Below, one piece after another: positions 8,921 to 19,054 of a stretch of 64,000 nt of DNA. Source of the stretch: Cellvibrionaceae bacterium AOL6. GTDB lineage: Bacteria; Pseudomonadota; Gammaproteobacteria; Pseudomonadales; Cellvibrionaceae. Position 1 is the stretch's first letter. Every line of letters starts with the position of its first letter. The notes under the pieces are model-generated. The model saw nothing but the letters and a program-made list of their open reading frames with translations, was not told where the DNA came from and ran no database searches. The DNA is taken from NCBI GenBank assembly GCA_003265435.1, contig NOXC01000006.1, positions 124,001 to 188,000 of the forward strand. Reading direction: 5' to 3'. The position numbers and the translations under genes were made by a program.

Positions 8921-9955
8921 TTAGAAATTTTCCGGCATTTTGGCTTTTTCTTTCGCCACATCGCGGTTAATGATGCGTCGCTCGACAAGATCAGACAAAC
9001 ACTGATCCATTGTCTGCATGCCAATGGAGCCGCCGGTCTGAATCGCGGAGTACATCTGCGCCACTTTATCCTCACGAATCAGGTTACGAATCGCCGGTGT
9101 GCCACGCATGATTTCATGAGCCGCCACGCGACCACCGCCGTTGCGCTTGAGCAGAGTTTGCGAGACCACTGCCTGCAGTGATTCCGACAACATCGAACGC
9201 ACCATGTCTTTTTCCGCGGCGGGGAACACGTCGACCACACGGTCAATGGTTTTTGCTGCGGAGGTGGTATGCAGGGTGCCGAACACCAAGTGACCGGTTT
9301 CCGCCGCTGTCAGTGCGAGCCGAATGGTTTCGAGGTCTCGCATCTCACCGACCAGAATGATGTCCGGGTCTTCCCGCAATGCGGAACGCAACGCTTCGGC
9401 AAAGCCGTGCGTGTCTTTGTGCACTTCCCGCTGGTTGACGAGGCATTTTTTACTTTCGTGTACGAATTCGATGGGGTCCTCGATCGTGAGGATGTGCTCG
9501 TACTTATTTTCGTTGATGTAGTCCATCATCGCAGCGAGCGTGGTCGATTTACCCGAACCGGTCGGACCGGTTACCAGTACAAGTCCACGCGGCACCGCAC
9601 AAATGTCCCGAAACACCTGCCCCATGCCAAGTTCTTCCATCGTCAGTACCTTAGATGGAATGGTACGAAATACCGCACCGGAACCCCGATGCTGGTTGAA
9701 CGCGTTGACCCGGAAGCGCGCCACGCCGGGCACTTCGAAGGAGAAATCGGTTTCGAGGAACTCTTCGTAATCCTTACGCTGCTTATCGTTCATGATCTCG
9801 TAAATCAGGCTGTGCACTTGCTTGTGCTTCATGGGAGGCACATTGATACGACGCACATCGCCGTCCACACGAATCATCGGTGGCAGCCCGGCACTGAGGT
9901 GCAAGTCAGATGCACCCTGTTTGGCGGAGAAAGCTAGCAGTTCCGTAATATCCAT
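8921..9955 (-). CDS. pilT: Type IV pilus retraction ATPase PilT
   Basis: 344 residues, typical for PilT. Walker A GPTGSGKST, Asp box LTIEDPIEFVH, Walker B IILVGEMRD and the His box ETGHLVFGTLHT are visible, and the retraction motif AIRNLIREDK is near the C terminus. It drives pilus depolymerization at the inner-membrane platform. pilT and pilU are 40 bases apart and probably cotranscribed; they are divergent from yggS, the order seen in Pseudomonas. Confidence 0.97.
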   Translation of the reverse strand: MDITELLAFSAKQGASDLHLSAGLPPMIRVDGDVRRINVPPMKHKQVHSLIYEIMNDKQRKDYEEFLETDFSFEVPGVARFRVNAFNQHRGSGAVFRTIPSKVLTMEELGMGQVFRDICAVPRGLVLVTGPTGSGKSTTLAAMMDYINENKYEHILTIEDPIEFVHESKKCLVNQREVHKDTHGFAEALRSALREDPDIILVGEMRDLETIRLALTAAETGHLVFGTLHTTSAAKTIDRVVDVFPAAEKDMVRSMLSESLQAVVSQTLLKRNGGGRVAAHEIMRGTPAIRNLIREDKVAQMYSAIQTGGSIGMQTMDQCLSDLVERRIINRDVAKEKAKMPENF

Positions 9956-10083
9956 AGTTCGTTCTCAAAAAGACCGCAGCGCGGGCACCGCTTCGCGTTA
10001 CACTAACGCCTTGGACCCACGATGAAATTTCACCCGGTGCCCCCATAAATGGGTACCAGGCCTCTGAAAGCACTTATAAGTAT

Positions 10084-10770
10084 ATGCACAGAATCGATGA
10101 CACACTAACGCAAGTTCAGCAGCGCATACACGCAGCCGCCATGAAGGCCGGCAGAAATGCAGACGACATCACACTCCTCGGCGTCAGCAAAAAACAAAGT
10201 GTTGAAAAAATCGCCGCTGTCGCCGCACTCGGCCTCAAGCACATCGGCGAGAACTACCTGCAGGAGGCGCTCGACAAACAGGCGCAGCTGACAGAACAGG
10301 CGCTGACCTGGCACTTCATCGGCCCCGTGCAGTCCAACAAAACACGCGCCATCGCCACCCATTTTGACTGGGTACACAGTGTTGATCGACTCAAGATCGC
10401 GGAGCGACTCGCCAATGCCCGAGCCGACCACGACCGACCACTGAATGTGTGTCTGCAAGTCAATATCGACGACGAAGACAGTAAATCCGGGTGCGCCCCC
10501 GAGGAGGCATTATCACTAGCGAAGGCCCTATCACAATTTGACAGCCTTCGCCTGCGCGGCCTGATGATTATTCCCAAAGCACAAGAAACGCTGGAACAGC
10601 AACGCCCAGCCTTTGCTGCGGCGCGTGCGCTGCGCGACGACATCGCCAGCGCGACCGGACACCCGCTCGATACACTCTCGATGGGCATGTCGGCGGATCT
10701 GGAAGCGGCCGTTGCCGAGGGCGCCACAATTGTTAGAATTGGCACCGCGCTTTTTGGCTCCAGGCATTGA
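10084..10770 (+). CDS. yggS: YggS family pyridoxal phosphate homeostasis protein
   Basis: 228 residues. PLP-binding TIM-barrel protein of the YggS/PROSC family that keeps cellular vitamin B6 and amino acid pools in balance. The Lys in TLLGVSKKQS is the PLP Schiff-base site; IGENYLQEALDK, WHFIGPVQSNK and LSMGMSADLEAAVAEGAT are family signatures, the last binding the phosphate. The stop overlaps a possible early start of proC. The yggS-proC-yggT string is a conserved operon. Confidence 0.95.
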   Translation: MHRIDDTLTQVQQRIHAAAMKAGRNADDITLLGVSKKQSVEKIAAVAALGLKHIGENYLQEALDKQAQLTEQALTWHFIGPVQSNKTRAIATHFDWVHSVDRLKIAERLANARADHDRPLNVCLQVNIDDEDSKSGCAPEEALSLAKALSQFDSLRLRGLMIIPKAQETLEQQRPAFAAARALRDDIASATGHPLDTLSMGMSADLEAAVAEGATIVRIGTALFGSRH

Positions 10771-10814
10771 TACTCGCGCGCCATGCTCTACGCGACACCA
10801 CACAGGAACCTATT

Positions 10815-11645
10815 TTGTCTCTGAATACCTTAAACAAGATCAGTTTTATCGGCGCAGGGAACATGGCCAAGGCCATCCTGCAGGGTCTGCTCAATGACGG
10901 CCTCGACCCTCGAAAGGTGTGGATCACCACGCGCACTGAAGCCAGTAGAGCACAACTGCAAAGCCAACTCGGCGTGCGGGCCGCGGCGAACAATGTCGAG
11001 GCCTGCCAGGATGCCGATCTCATCGTGCTTGCGGTGAAACCTCAGATGTTGGCGGATGTCTGTGCCGAAATCCAAGCGCACATCCCAGCGCAGGCGCTGC
11101 TTGTTTCCGTCGCCGCGGGTATTCGCTGCGCCAGCCTGGAAGACTGGCTTGGGCCCAAAGCCATCGTCAGAACGATGCCCAACACGCCTTCTGCCATTGG
11201 CATGGGCGCTTGCGGCCTCTTCGCCAATGCGCACACCTCACCCAATCAAATCGCGCTGGCGACCGAACTGATGTCCGCCACTGGACTGGTCGTCACACTG
11301 GAAGACGAAGCGCAGATCGACGCCGTGACGGCGGTGTCGGGCAGCGGCCCGGCCTACTTCTTTCTCTTCATCGAAGCCATGACCGAAGCGGGCGTCTCAC
11401 TCGGCTTGAGTGAGGCACAGGCGAGCCTGCTCGCTCGCCACACCGCGCGCGGTGCCGCACAGCTCGCGCTTGAGAGTGAGCTCGACGTGGCCGCCCTGCG
11501 TCAACAGGTGACCTCACCTAAAGGCACAACGGAGCAGGCCATTCTAAATTTCGAGAACAATGGGCTACGTGCTATCGTGCGCGAAGCTATGGAAGCTTGC
11601 GCTGCGCGCGCAGCTGAACTCTCTGACGAACTGGGATCGCGTTAA
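10815..11645 (+). CDS. proC: Pyrroline-5-carboxylate reductase
   Basis: 276 residues from this start. It reduces pyrroline-5-carboxylate to proline with NAD(P)H. The Rossmann motif ISFIGAGNMAKAI opens the protein, VSGSGPAYFFLFIEAM binds substrate, and the closing VTSPKGTTEQAI region is characteristic. I chose the TTG at 10815, with AGGA seven bases upstream and family-typical length; another TTG at 10767, overlapping the yggS stop, would add 16 residues. No ATG lies upstream of the Rossmann motif. Confidence 0.93.
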   Translation: MSLNTLNKISFIGAGNMAKAILQGLLNDGLDPRKVWITTRTEASRAQLQSQLGVRAAANNVEACQDADLIVLAVKPQMLADVCAEIQAHIPAQALLVSVAAGIRCASLEDWLGPKAIVRTMPNTPSAIGMGACGLFANAHTSPNQIALATELMSATGLVVTLEDEAQIDAVTAVSGSGPAYFFLFIEAMTEAGVSLGLSEAQASLLARHTARGAAQLALESELDVAALRQQVTSPKGTTEQAILNFENNGLRAIVREAMEACAARAAELSDELGSR

Positions 11646-12232
11646 TGAACACCATTCAGGAAATTCTGGCCTTTATCATGGAATCACTGGGCACCCTGTT
11701 CCTGCTGTTTGTGATTCTGCGCTTTTTCCTACAACTGGCCCGCGCTGACTTTTACAACCCGTTTTCACAGGCGGTGGTTAAAATCACCAACCCCGTACTC
11801 ATCCCATTGCGACGTATCATTCCCGGTGTGTTCGGTATCGATATCGCCTCGATCGTGCTGGCCCTGTTGGTACAAATACTGATCGGTGAACTGATCTACT
11901 TTGCCTACACCCTGTCGCTGATGAATCCCTTGAACCTGCTGATCTGGGGCGTGATTGGTACGCTCAAAGTGGTCACCTACATGGCCTTTGTGTGTTTGAT
12001 CGTGCTTGTGATCACCAGCTTTATCGCCCCCTACAGCACACACCCGGCCCTGATGCTCATTCGACAGCTGCTCGAACCCGTGCTGTCACCGATGCGCCGT
12101 ATTATCCCTCCGGTCGGTGGGCTCGACTTCTCCGTCATGTTCGTGTTCATGGGGCTGGTGATCGTGCAGAAACTCGTTGATGCCGTGGCGGTGAGCACTC
12201 GCCTGAACCCGCTGCTGATCGTTGGGTACTAG
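11645..12232 (+). CDS. yggT: YggT family integral membrane protein
   Basis: 195 residues with two YggT repeats, each a hydrophobic helical pair around the motif NPVLIPLRRIIP (first copy) and LLEPVLSPMRRIIPPVGGLDFS (second copy, here split by its Met: LLEPVLSP, MRRIIPPVGGLDFS). Inner-membrane protein of uncertain function; osmotic or division roles have been proposed for homologs. Its ATG overlaps the proC stop by one base, so the two genes are coupled. Confidence 0.92.
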   Translation: MNTIQEILAFIMESLGTLFLLFVILRFFLQLARADFYNPFSQAVVKITNPVLIPLRRIIPGVFGIDIASIVLALLVQILIGELIYFAYTLSLMNPLNLLIWGVIGTLKVVTYMAFVCLIVLVITSFIAPYSTHPALMLIRQLLEPVLSPMRRIIPPVGGLDFSVMFVFMGLVIVQKLVDAVAVSTRLNPLLIVGY

Positions 12233-12238
12233 CGCCGC

Positions 12239-13384
12239 ATGTCCAAGTCACTGCCCGCCAACTCGGTCGGAATCGTCGAGCCCAAGGCGCTCGAATTTGA
12301 CGAGCCACTGCGGCTCGCCTGTGGCCGCACGCTGGAGCGTTACACGCTGGTCTACGAGACCTACGGCCAGCTAAATGCTGACAAGAGCAACGCCGTACTG
12401 ATTTGCCACGCGCTCAGTGGGCATCACCATGCGGCGGGTTACCACAGTGAAGACGATGCCAAACCCGGTTGGTGGGAGCACTATATTGGCCCCGGTAAAC
12501 CGCTGGACACCGAGCGCTTTTTCATTGTCTGCCCCAATAACCTTGGCGGCTGTCATGGCTCTACAGGACCGACCTCCATCAACCCCGCCACCGGCCAACC
12601 CTGGGGCTCGGATTTCCCGGCCATGCGCGTGCGCGACTGGGTACACAGCCAGGCACGTCTGGCCGACGCACTGGGCATCGGCCAATGGGCTGCGATCGTG
12701 GGTGGCAGCTTAGGTGGCATGCAGGCCATGCGCTGGGCCCTGGAGTATCCCGAACGGGTCAGGCACTGCGTGGTCATCGCCTCATCCATGAAGTTAACCG
12801 CACAGAACATCGCGTTTAACGAGACCGCACGGCAAGCCATTCAATCGGATCCGGATTTTCATGACGGCCACTACCTGCGCCACGGAACACTCCCGAGCAG
12901 CGGCTTGTCGGTGGCCAGAATGATCGGCCACATCACCTATCTCTCCGACGACGGCATGGGCAAAAAATTCGGGCGCGAGCTGCGTTCTGGCAGTTTTGAA
13001 CAGGGCACAGAAGAACCTGTGGAGTTTCAGATTCAAAGCTATCTGCGCTATCAGGGCAGCAACTTTTCGAAGGGCTTTGATGCCAATACCTATATCTTGA
13101 TGACCCGCGCGCTCGACTACTTCGATCTCGCACGGGAATACGGGGACGATTCGGCGGCCGCTTTTGCGCACGCGCAATGTCGATTTCTGGTGGTCTCGTT
13201 CACCTCGGACTGGCGCTTCGCACCCGAGCGCTCGCGCGAAATCGTCAATGCCTTGATGGCGGCCAATCGCGATGTCTGTTACGGCGAAATTGATTCCCAC
13301 TACGGCCACGACGCGTTTCTCGTGCCGGGACAACAGCGCTACTGGGACCTGTTCCAGAGCTATATGCGCAACGTGGAGGTGTAA
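12239..13384 (+). CDS. metX: Homoserine O-acyltransferase MetX
   Basis: 381 residues, alpha/beta-hydrolase fold. It acylates the hydroxyl of homoserine to start methionine synthesis. The nucleophilic Ser is in [13 protein letters not shown], the Asp in TSDWRFAPE and the His in SHYGHDAFL. Members paired with MetW in gammaproteobacteria have been shown to prefer succinyl-CoA, so the acyl donor may be succinyl rather than acetyl; this cannot be settled by eye. The next gene is metW, 2 bases downstream. Confidence 0.95.
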   Translation: MSKSLPANSVGIVEPKALEFDEPLRLACGRTLERYTLVYETYGQLNADKSNAVLICHALSGHHHAAGYHSEDDAKPGWWEHYIGPGKPLDTERFFIVCPNNLGGCHGSTGPTSINPATGQPWGSDFPAMRVRDWVHSQARLADALGIGQWAAIVGGSLGGMQAMRWALEYPERVRHCVVIASSMKLTAQNIAFNETARQAIQSDPDFHDGHYLRHGTLPSSGLSVARMIGHITYLSDDGMGKKFGRELRSGSFEQGTEEPVEFQIQSYLRYQGSNFSKGFDANTYILMTRALDYFDLAREYGDDSAAAFAHAQCRFLVVSFTSDWRFAPERSREIVNALMAANRDVCYGEIDSHYGHDAFLVPGQQRYWDLFQSYMRNVEV

Positions 13385-13386
13385 GC

Positions 13387-13980
13387 ATGCGGCTCGACTA
13401 TTCCATCGTCGCTGACTGGGTTCAACCCGGCGCCCAGGTACTGGATCTCGGTTGCGGTGACGGCAGCCTGCTGCAACGCCTGCAGGAGGAAAAACGGGTG
13501 CACGGCTATGGCCTGGAAATCAATGAAGAAAATATCCTCCGCTGCGTACAGAATGGGATTAATGTCATTGAGCAGGATATCGAGAAGGGCTTGAATAACT
13601 TTGAGGACAAGCGATTCGATACGGTGATTATGTCGCAGGCCATCCAAACACTGCAGCGGCCCGACAAGGCCCTCGCAGAGATGTTGCGCATCGGCCGCGA
13701 AGCCATTATCACTTTCCCCAATTTCGGTCACTGGAAAGCGCGCCTTCATTTGGCCTTTAATGGCCGCATGCCGGTCTCAGACTTACTGCCCTATGAGTGG
13801 TACAACACGCCGAACATCCACTTTTGTACTTTTGAAGATTTCGACGTGCTCTGCCGAGAAGTCAACGCGTCCATTATCAATCGTGAAGTCGTCGCCACCT
13901 ATTCGCTTGGGCGCGCCCTGCGAAATTTACACCCCAACCTGTTTGGCGAAACGGCACTGTACCGCATTCGCCGGGACTGA
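13387..13980 (+). CDS. metW: MetW, methionine biosynthesis partner protein
   Basis: 197 residues. SAM-methyltransferase-fold protein with the motif VLDLGCGDGSLL (about 19-30) and family-specific AIITFPNFGHWKAR and YEWYNTPNIHFCT. It acts with MetX in homoserine acylation; no methyl acceptor is known. The two coding regions are almost contiguous, which fits a complex formed during synthesis. Confidence 0.95.
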   Translation: MRLDYSIVADWVQPGAQVLDLGCGDGSLLQRLQEEKRVHGYGLEINEENILRCVQNGINVIEQDIEKGLNNFEDKRFDTVIMSQAIQTLQRPDKALAEMLRIGREAIITFPNFGHWKARLHLAFNGRMPVSDLLPYEWYNTPNIHFCTFEDFDVLCREVNASIINREVVATYSLGRALRNLHPNLFGETALYRIRRD

Positions 13981-13991
13981 GAGGAACTACT

Positions 13992-14456
13992 GTGATACGC
14001 ATCTGCACTGTACTTTTTGTCTGTGTGTTTTGCCTCGGCCTGACGGCGCACGCCCAGGGCATTAAAGCTGAAGACCAGGCGCCCTATAACGGTCAGCAGG
14101 ATTTCAAGCAGTACTCCGTGCATTACGCCGTCTTCAACAGCACCTTCATACCGGCCGATGTGGCCGCACGCTACGAGATCAAACGCAGCCCCTATGAAAG
14201 CCTGATTAATGTCTCACTTGCCCCCCGCGGCGAGTACGGCGCGCTGCCCGCTGCTATCAGCGGCTCGGTTCGCAATCTGATGCAGCAGCAAAAGCCGCTG
14301 AAATTTATTGAAATTCAGGAAGACGGCGCGACCTATTACCTCGCACCGATTCGCGTCAGTTCAGAGGAAGTGTTGCATTTCGAACTGGCGCTCACTCCGC
14401 AGGGCAGCGATGACACCCTGCACGTCCAATTCAGCAAAAAAGTCTACGCAGATTAG
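13992..14456 (+). CDS. Secreted DUF4426 family protein
   Basis: 154 residues starting at GTG, with GAGGAAC nine bases upstream. A signal peptide is evident (IRICTVLFVCVFCLGL then AHAQG), so the product is periplasmic. The mature part is a small beta-rich domain containing HYAVFNSTFIPADVAARYEI, the conserved core of DUF4426. Function unknown; the position between metW and rdgB is conserved in Pseudomonas. Confidence 0.88.
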   Translation: MIRICTVLFVCVFCLGLTAHAQGIKAEDQAPYNGQQDFKQYSVHYAVFNSTFIPADVAARYEIKRSPYESLINVSLAPRGEYGALPAAISGSVRNLMQQQKPLKFIEIQEDGATYYLAPIRVSSEEVLHFELALTPQGSDDTLHVQFSKKVYAD

Positions 14457-14471
14457 CGCCGAGGAGAAGCG

Positions 14472-15074
14472 ATGAAACAGGTGGTGCTCGCCAGTGGTAA
14501 CCCGGGCAAGTTGGCCGAATTCAAAACCCTGCTCGCCGATTGTGGTTTCGATGTTCGCCCTCAGGGTGAATTCGATCTGGAGAGCGCAGAGGAAACCGGA
14601 CTGAGCTTCGTCGAGAACGCGATATTAAAAGCCCGGCACGCCGCGCGCCATACCGGTCTGCCTGCGCTCGCGGACGACTCGGGCATCGAAGTTGACGCCT
14701 TGCTGGGTGCCCCGGGCATTTACTCAGCCCGCTTTGCTGGAGACGGTGCAAGCGACGCCGACAACAATGCCAAACTGCTCCATGCGCTGCAGGACATGCC
14801 CGAAGCGGAGCGCAGCGCTCGCTACCAGTGTGTCCTGGTGTACATGCGCCATGCCGCAGACCCCACCCCGCTGATCGCACAGGGAAGTTGGGAGGGACGT
14901 ATTCTGACGGCCCCTCGCGGTGAAGGAGGCTTCGGCTACGATCCCCTGTTCTGGGTGCCCAGCCACCAATGCGCGGCCGCTGAACTCAGCAAAGCCGAAA
15001 AAGGTCTGATCAGCCATCGCGCTCAAGCGATGCAGGCCCTGCTCAACGCACTGGCAAAGGACCATGCGGGCTAG
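14472..15074 (+). CDS. rdgB: XTP/dITP diphosphatase (non-canonical purine NTP pyrophosphatase)
   Basis: 200 residues. It hydrolyses deaminated purine nucleotides (XTP, dITP, ITP) to the monophosphate, keeping them out of DNA and RNA. Motifs: [13 protein letters not shown] at the N terminus, [11 protein letters not shown] with the catalytic Asp, [24 protein letters not shown] and the closing SHRAQAM. GAGGAG lies just before the ATG. Its last 11 bases overlap the next gene. Confidence 0.96.
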   Translation: MKQVVLASGNPGKLAEFKTLLADCGFDVRPQGEFDLESAEETGLSFVENAILKARHAARHTGLPALADDSGIEVDALLGAPGIYSARFAGDGASDADNNAKLLHALQDMPEAERSARYQCVLVYMRHAADPTPLIAQGSWEGRILTAPRGEGGFGYDPLFWVPSHQCAAAELSKAEKGLISHRAQAMQALLNALAKDHAG

Positions 15075-16302
15075 CGCCGTCGCGGCCATCGCGGCACTGA
15101 GCTTTGGCGCGGGCTACCTCGTCTCGCAGTACCAATCGCTTCAGCGCCCATCGCCTCCTCTTGATCGCTCGAGCGCACTTGAAAAGCCGGCAGGGGCACA
15201 CGCCCCGCTCGCAACACGCACCGAAGCGCAGGCTCACACTGCGCCCTCTCCTCAACAGCGGAACGAAGCACCACTCGCCCTCCCAGAGACCGACGCCACC
15301 ACCGATATTCGTACCCTGCTGGATCAAGGCCAATACCAGGATGCCGTCGAGCGCTATGCTCAAAGCGAGTCACCTGAACTGCGCGCGGTGTTCCTGGCCC
15401 ACCTCGACGCGCTCAGCGATCACTCTCAACGCGACGCCTTTCAAAGCCTTGCCGAAGCTTGGCTGGGTTACTACTACACCGACACAGAATGGCGCCTACG
15501 TGTGGCGCGCTATCAGGCTGAGCTCGGCTGGCAGGATCAGGCCGCCCAGAGCTTTGAGTACGCTTGGCAATACGCCCACAGCGATGCGGAGCGAAATGAA
15601 GCACGCAGCAGCTTCCAGCGCTTTGTGGTCGACACCGACCGGCGACTCAGCGAAAGCGAAGAGTGGGAAGCCCTGCTGGCGTTTTATGCCGATATTCGAG
15701 AGATGGAAGTCAATGTCGCGGAACATCGTTTCAGAGAGGCCGAATGGCTCTTGAGCCTCAACGAACGTGCACGTGCAGAACAATTACTCGCGCAATTGGC
15801 TCAGGAACCGCAGTATGCCGCGAGAGTGGAGGCGCTGCTTGCACGAGCCAGTACGGAGCAGCCTCAGAGCCAACAGCAACGCCCTGAGGGCAGCACCCTG
15901 TGGGACAGCGAGATCGCGATGCAGGCGCACGGTGCGCACTTCCTGCTCGACGTCAGGCTCAATCAGGACGACACCATCCAACTCATGCTCGATACCGGCG
16001 CCAGCATTACCTCGCTGTCCACTGACGCCTTTAACGCGCTGGATACGCGCCACGATTTTGAATGGCTCGGACAAAGCCAGTTCAGTACCGCAGGTGGCAT
16101 CGTCGTCGCCGATGTCTACCGCGCGACATCGCTGGCACTGGGCCCTTATCAATTTGAGTCGGTCGACATTGCGGTCGTGCCCATCCCGGCCAACGCCCAT
16201 TACGGTGGCGTGCTCGGCATGAACATCTTAAGGCAGTTTGAATTTCAGATAGATCAGCATTACGCGCTGCTGAAATTAAACCCGCAATCCACGCCCCGCT
16301 AG
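15064..16302 (+). CDS. Membrane-anchored retropepsin-like aspartic protease
   Basis: 412 residues. An N-terminal hydrophobic segment (about 4-18) suggests a membrane anchor or uncleaved signal. A Gln/Ala/Glu-rich helical middle part (about 80-275), perhaps TPR-like, leads to a C-terminal retropepsin domain with the active-site triplet in [14 protein letters not shown] and the flap-like region [17 protein letters not shown], ending at [17 protein letters not shown]. Bacterial clan AA proteases of this type are single-domain and probably dimerize through the C-terminal part. Substrate unknown. Confidence 0.82.
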   Translation: MRASAVAAIAALSFGAGYLVSQYQSLQRPSPPLDRSSALEKPAGAHAPLATRTEAQAHTAPSPQQRNEAPLALPETDATTDIRTLLDQGQYQDAVERYAQSESPELRAVFLAHLDALSDHSQRDAFQSLAEAWLGYYYTDTEWRLRVARYQAELGWQDQAAQSFEYAWQYAHSDAERNEARSSFQRFVVDTDRRLSESEEWEALLAFYADIREMEVNVAEHRFREAEWLLSLNERARAEQLLAQLAQEPQYAARVEALLARASTEQPQSQQQRPEGSTLWDSEIAMQAHGAHFLLDVRLNQDDTIQLMLDTGASITSLSTDAFNALDTRHDFEWLGQSQFSTAGGIVVADVYRATSLALGPYQFESVDIAVVPIPANAHYGGVLGMNILRQFEFQIDQHYALLKLNPQSTPR

Positions 16303-16312
16303 GGGTTCACCC

Positions 16313-17497
16313 TCACTCGTCAGTGATGCGCAGATCCACCCAGACGAGACGATGGTCGGAACCGGTTTTGCGCTCAGCAACGAGGTAGGCCAGATCATCG
16401 GTTGAAGTGGGCCAAAACACTCCGGTATCCACCACTTCCAGCCCATCGCGTGACGGCAGCACGTAGTCAAGGCGCAAGCCCATGTCATGCGTGCTGCGTT
16501 CGGCACAGGGTTTGTCCGCCCATTTTTGCGCGGCCGCATCACTGCGCGGCTTCGGATCCTGCACGCTCGGATGGGTCAACAGTTGCTTGATGGCCTCTGG
16601 GTGCGCGGCCCCACCACAGTCGGACGCATTCAGATCGCCGAGGATGACAAAACGCGCCCCTTCGGCCAAGCCGCCTTTGCGACCCGAGTCGTCATAGAGA
16701 TAGGATGCATTGTTAATATAATCCGCCCACAGGCGAATCTCATCGTGATTGCGCAGGCCATTGCGGTCCTCATCGCCATCAAAGACAGGCGGCGTAGGGT
16801 GGCTGGCGAGGAAATGCACGCGAGTACCATCAACATCAATCGGCACATCCCAATGGGATTTGGACGAAAGCCGGAATCGCTGCCAGGCGTCTTCGCTGTA
16901 ATAGGGACGACCATCGGCAAGGCGAGGCACTTGCGCATCGGGCATGTCTTTCCACAGGAAGGTCTGGAAAGTGCGGACTCTGGCTGTATCAATGGGGTAC
17001 TGACTGAGCAGTACCATGCCATAGTGCCCAGGGAAACGCCCCCAGCCATAGGCATCTTCGGGCAAACTGACTTGCCCATCCCCGTTGAGGTCGACACCGC
17101 TAAGCACTCCGGTATTGACCGGCGCGACGTAGGCATAGTCGTATCGGATGGGCTCCTGGTCATTTTGGGAGCGCCCCAAATAATGCGTCTGGAAGTCCTC
17201 AATGCATTGTTCCGGGCTGGCGCATTCATCAAACTCATTCAACAACACGACATCGGGGCGAAGGCGCTGAATTTGCTCGGCGATACCATTGATCTGAACA
17301 TTGCCCGCAACCTTCAACTGACGCGCAAGCGTGTGTTGGTTGGGCGCACTGTCGTCGGGGTAGTTGGTGGCTTCCATCGACACATTGAAGGTCGCAACCC
17401 GAAGCGTGGAGGACTCCGCCATTAGCTGAGGAGGGAGGAAGAAAAGCAGTGCGGCTGAAACAGCACAAAGTAAAGCGAATACGGCTCGGTGATACAT
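16313..17497 (-). CDS. Secreted endonuclease/exonuclease/phosphatase-fold protein
   Basis: 394 residues. Signal peptide at residues 1-27 (ending QLMAES). The metal-dependent hydrolase fold shows in RVATFNVSME, VVLLNEFDEC with the metal-binding Glu, FLASHPTPPVFDG, FVILGDLNASDCGG and the closing TGSDHRLVWVDL. Members act as nucleases, sphingomyelinases or phosphatases, so the substrate is open. The acidic segment DGDEDRNGLRNHDE may bind calcium. AGGAGG at 17505-17510, seven bases from the ATG at 17495-17497, decides this start over an in-frame codon eight residues upstream. Confidence 0.83.
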   Translation of the reverse strand: MYHRAVFALLCAVSAALLFFLPPQLMAESSTLRVATFNVSMEATNYPDDSAPNQHTLARQLKVAGNVQINGIAEQIQRLRPDVVLLNEFDECASPEQCIEDFQTHYLGRSQNDQEPIRYDYAYVAPVNTGVLSGVDLNGDGQVSLPEDAYGWGRFPGHYGMVLLSQYPIDTARVRTFQTFLWKDMPDAQVPRLADGRPYYSEDAWQRFRLSSKSHWDVPIDVDGTRVHFLASHPTPPVFDGDEDRNGLRNHDEIRLWADYINNASYLYDDSGRKGGLAEGARFVILGDLNASDCGGAAHPEAIKQLLTHPSVQDPKPRSDAAAQKWADKPCAERSTHDMGLRLDYVLPSRDGLEVVDTGVFWPTSTDDLAYLVAERKTGSDHRLVWVDLRITDE

Positions 17498-17524
17498 AGT
17501 GCGACCTCCTGGCGTCGACATCCA

Positions 17525-18781
17525 TCATTCACAATAAAGCACCTCATCCGTGGCGAGCGCATCTATGAGCATAATCGTGTTGTCCGCCAACAGAATGCCA
17601 TGGGTCTTGCAATGCTGACGACTGACCGCATCCGTATAACTTCGCGAGACCACCTGCTCACGGTCTGTCACTTCATTCAAGGCCATCAGTACCGGGAAGT
17701 ACGGTCGATGGCTCCAAAACCAGCCCTCGCTCTGAGGATCGATTTCCACTTCCGCGCCCGTAAAATTGTAGTTGGGCGAGATTTGCTGGCCCTCATGGTC
17801 GCAGATAAAGAAACGCAACACACCTGCTTTTTGCAGGAGGCTCGTATTCAATCGATGAATCTGATCACTCTGATAGTAGTCAACGATTTTTCGAATATAT
17901 TTCTGGAGTTTCCTGCCGTTTTCCGCCGACGCTTTGATGCGATCTTTTTTCCGCTTCAGGTAACTGATTTGGTGATTCGCGAGCTGGGCTCGGGGCGCAT
18001 CCCAAGGCAGTAGCAATTCATTCGCCCGACCAAAAAGCCAACCCTGAACTTTCTGCGCGCCGCACTCCAGCGCAAAGTGGAACTCCTGCTCGGTCTCCAC
18101 GCCCTCACAAATAATCTCGCAACTGGACTTTTCAGCCAGGGCCGACAGCGCCATCAATACTTTTGCGGACTTACCGGCTCGGCTGGCATCCTTGAAGATG
18201 CCCATGTCGATTTTGATGTAGTCCGGGTCGAGCGCGATCAAGCGATCGATTTGAGAGCCCCCTACCCCGAAATCATCAATGGCGATTTTAATCCCTGCTT
18301 GCTTATAGGCGTCAATTACGGAGCTCAGCGATGCGATATCACCAAACGACTCGGTAATTTCCACAACAACACGGCGGGGGTTCATGCCCGACTCACGCAT
18401 CATGCGAATCGTCGGCGCCTCTTTGCCCGCAGTCAGACGGCTCACCCAATCGGGGGAAATGTTCACAAACAGCAAGCCCGCTTCGGGCCGAGCGGCAAAA
18501 TAATGCATCGACTTTAAACGGACCGCGCGATCAATTTTAAGCCGCTGTTCCGCTGGAACCGTCTCGCTGTTGAATATCCAACCCGCGCTGATGACTTCAC
18601 CTTCGGGACTAAAGGTTCGCGCCAGGCTCTCATACCCGGCAACACATCCACTTGGCACATCAATGATGGGCTGATAATGAGGGTAGTAAAATCTCGGATC
18701 GAAGCAATGCGACGAATCGGCATCACTTGCCTTCATTCGAAGCGCTTCTATCAGAGCGTCACTACCATTTTTGTACTGCAT
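17525..18781 (-). CDS. EAL-domain cyclic-di-GMP phosphodiesterase, paralog 1
   Basis: About 418 residues. The EAL domain (about 25-270) carries GYESLART in place of EAL with the metal Glu kept, NISPDW, VVVEITES, IAIDDFGVGGSQIDRL with the double Asp, YIKIDMG with the Lys, CEGVETEQEF and VQGWLFG. All metal and substrate residues that I can place are present, so it should cleave c-di-GMP. The C-terminal domain (about 290-418) has SPNYNF, WSHRPYFPV and HCKTHGI and resembles the sensory domain attached to the EAL in B. subtilis YkuI. No membrane segment. The start is uncertain: the ATG at 18779-18781 lacks a clear ribosome site, and an upstream TTG is possible. Confidence 0.88.
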   Translation of the reverse strand: MQYKNGSDALIEALRMKASDADSSHCFDPRFYYPHYQPIIDVPSGCVAGYESLARTFSPEGEVISAGWIFNSETVPAEQRLKIDRAVRLKSMHYFAARPEAGLLFVNISPDWVSRLTAGKEAPTIRMMRESGMNPRRVVVEITESFGDIASLSSVIDAYKQAGIKIAIDDFGVGGSQIDRLIALDPDYIKIDMGIFKDASRAGKSAKVLMALSALAEKSSCEIICEGVETEQEFHFALECGAQKVQGWLFGRANELLLPWDAPRAQLANHQISYLKRKKDRIKASAENGRKLQKYIRKIVDYYQSDQIHRLNTSLLQKAGVLRFFICDHEGQQISPNYNFTGAEVEIDPQSEGWFWSHRPYFPVLMALNEVTDREQVVSRSYTDAVSRQHCKTHGILLADNTIMLIDALATDEVLYCE

Positions 18782-19054
18782 AAAATGTAACTTTTTGTAA
18801 AAGCGCAATTCGCGCTGCCCTGAAAAGCCGTCCGAATCTCCCCTCCCTGATTCTGGCTTAATGAATACGAGTCGATCGCTCGCGGGTCATCGCGATGAGA
18901 CAACCCACTATGATATACATATTCGATGACAAGTTGTGTCAAGATCTGTAGAAAAAACGCGATTTTATTGCGGTAAGTTTTGTTGAGGCGAATTTACCCG
19001 CCACCTCACTGCTCAAATAATAGTCACAGTGACAAAAGTCAGGCTAAACAATCA

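Noticed and set aside
16487-17425. Plus-strand frame of 312 codons opposite the endonuclease/phosphatase gene
   Set aside because: The minus-strand protein carries the signal peptide and all catalytic motifs; the plus frame is a shadow.
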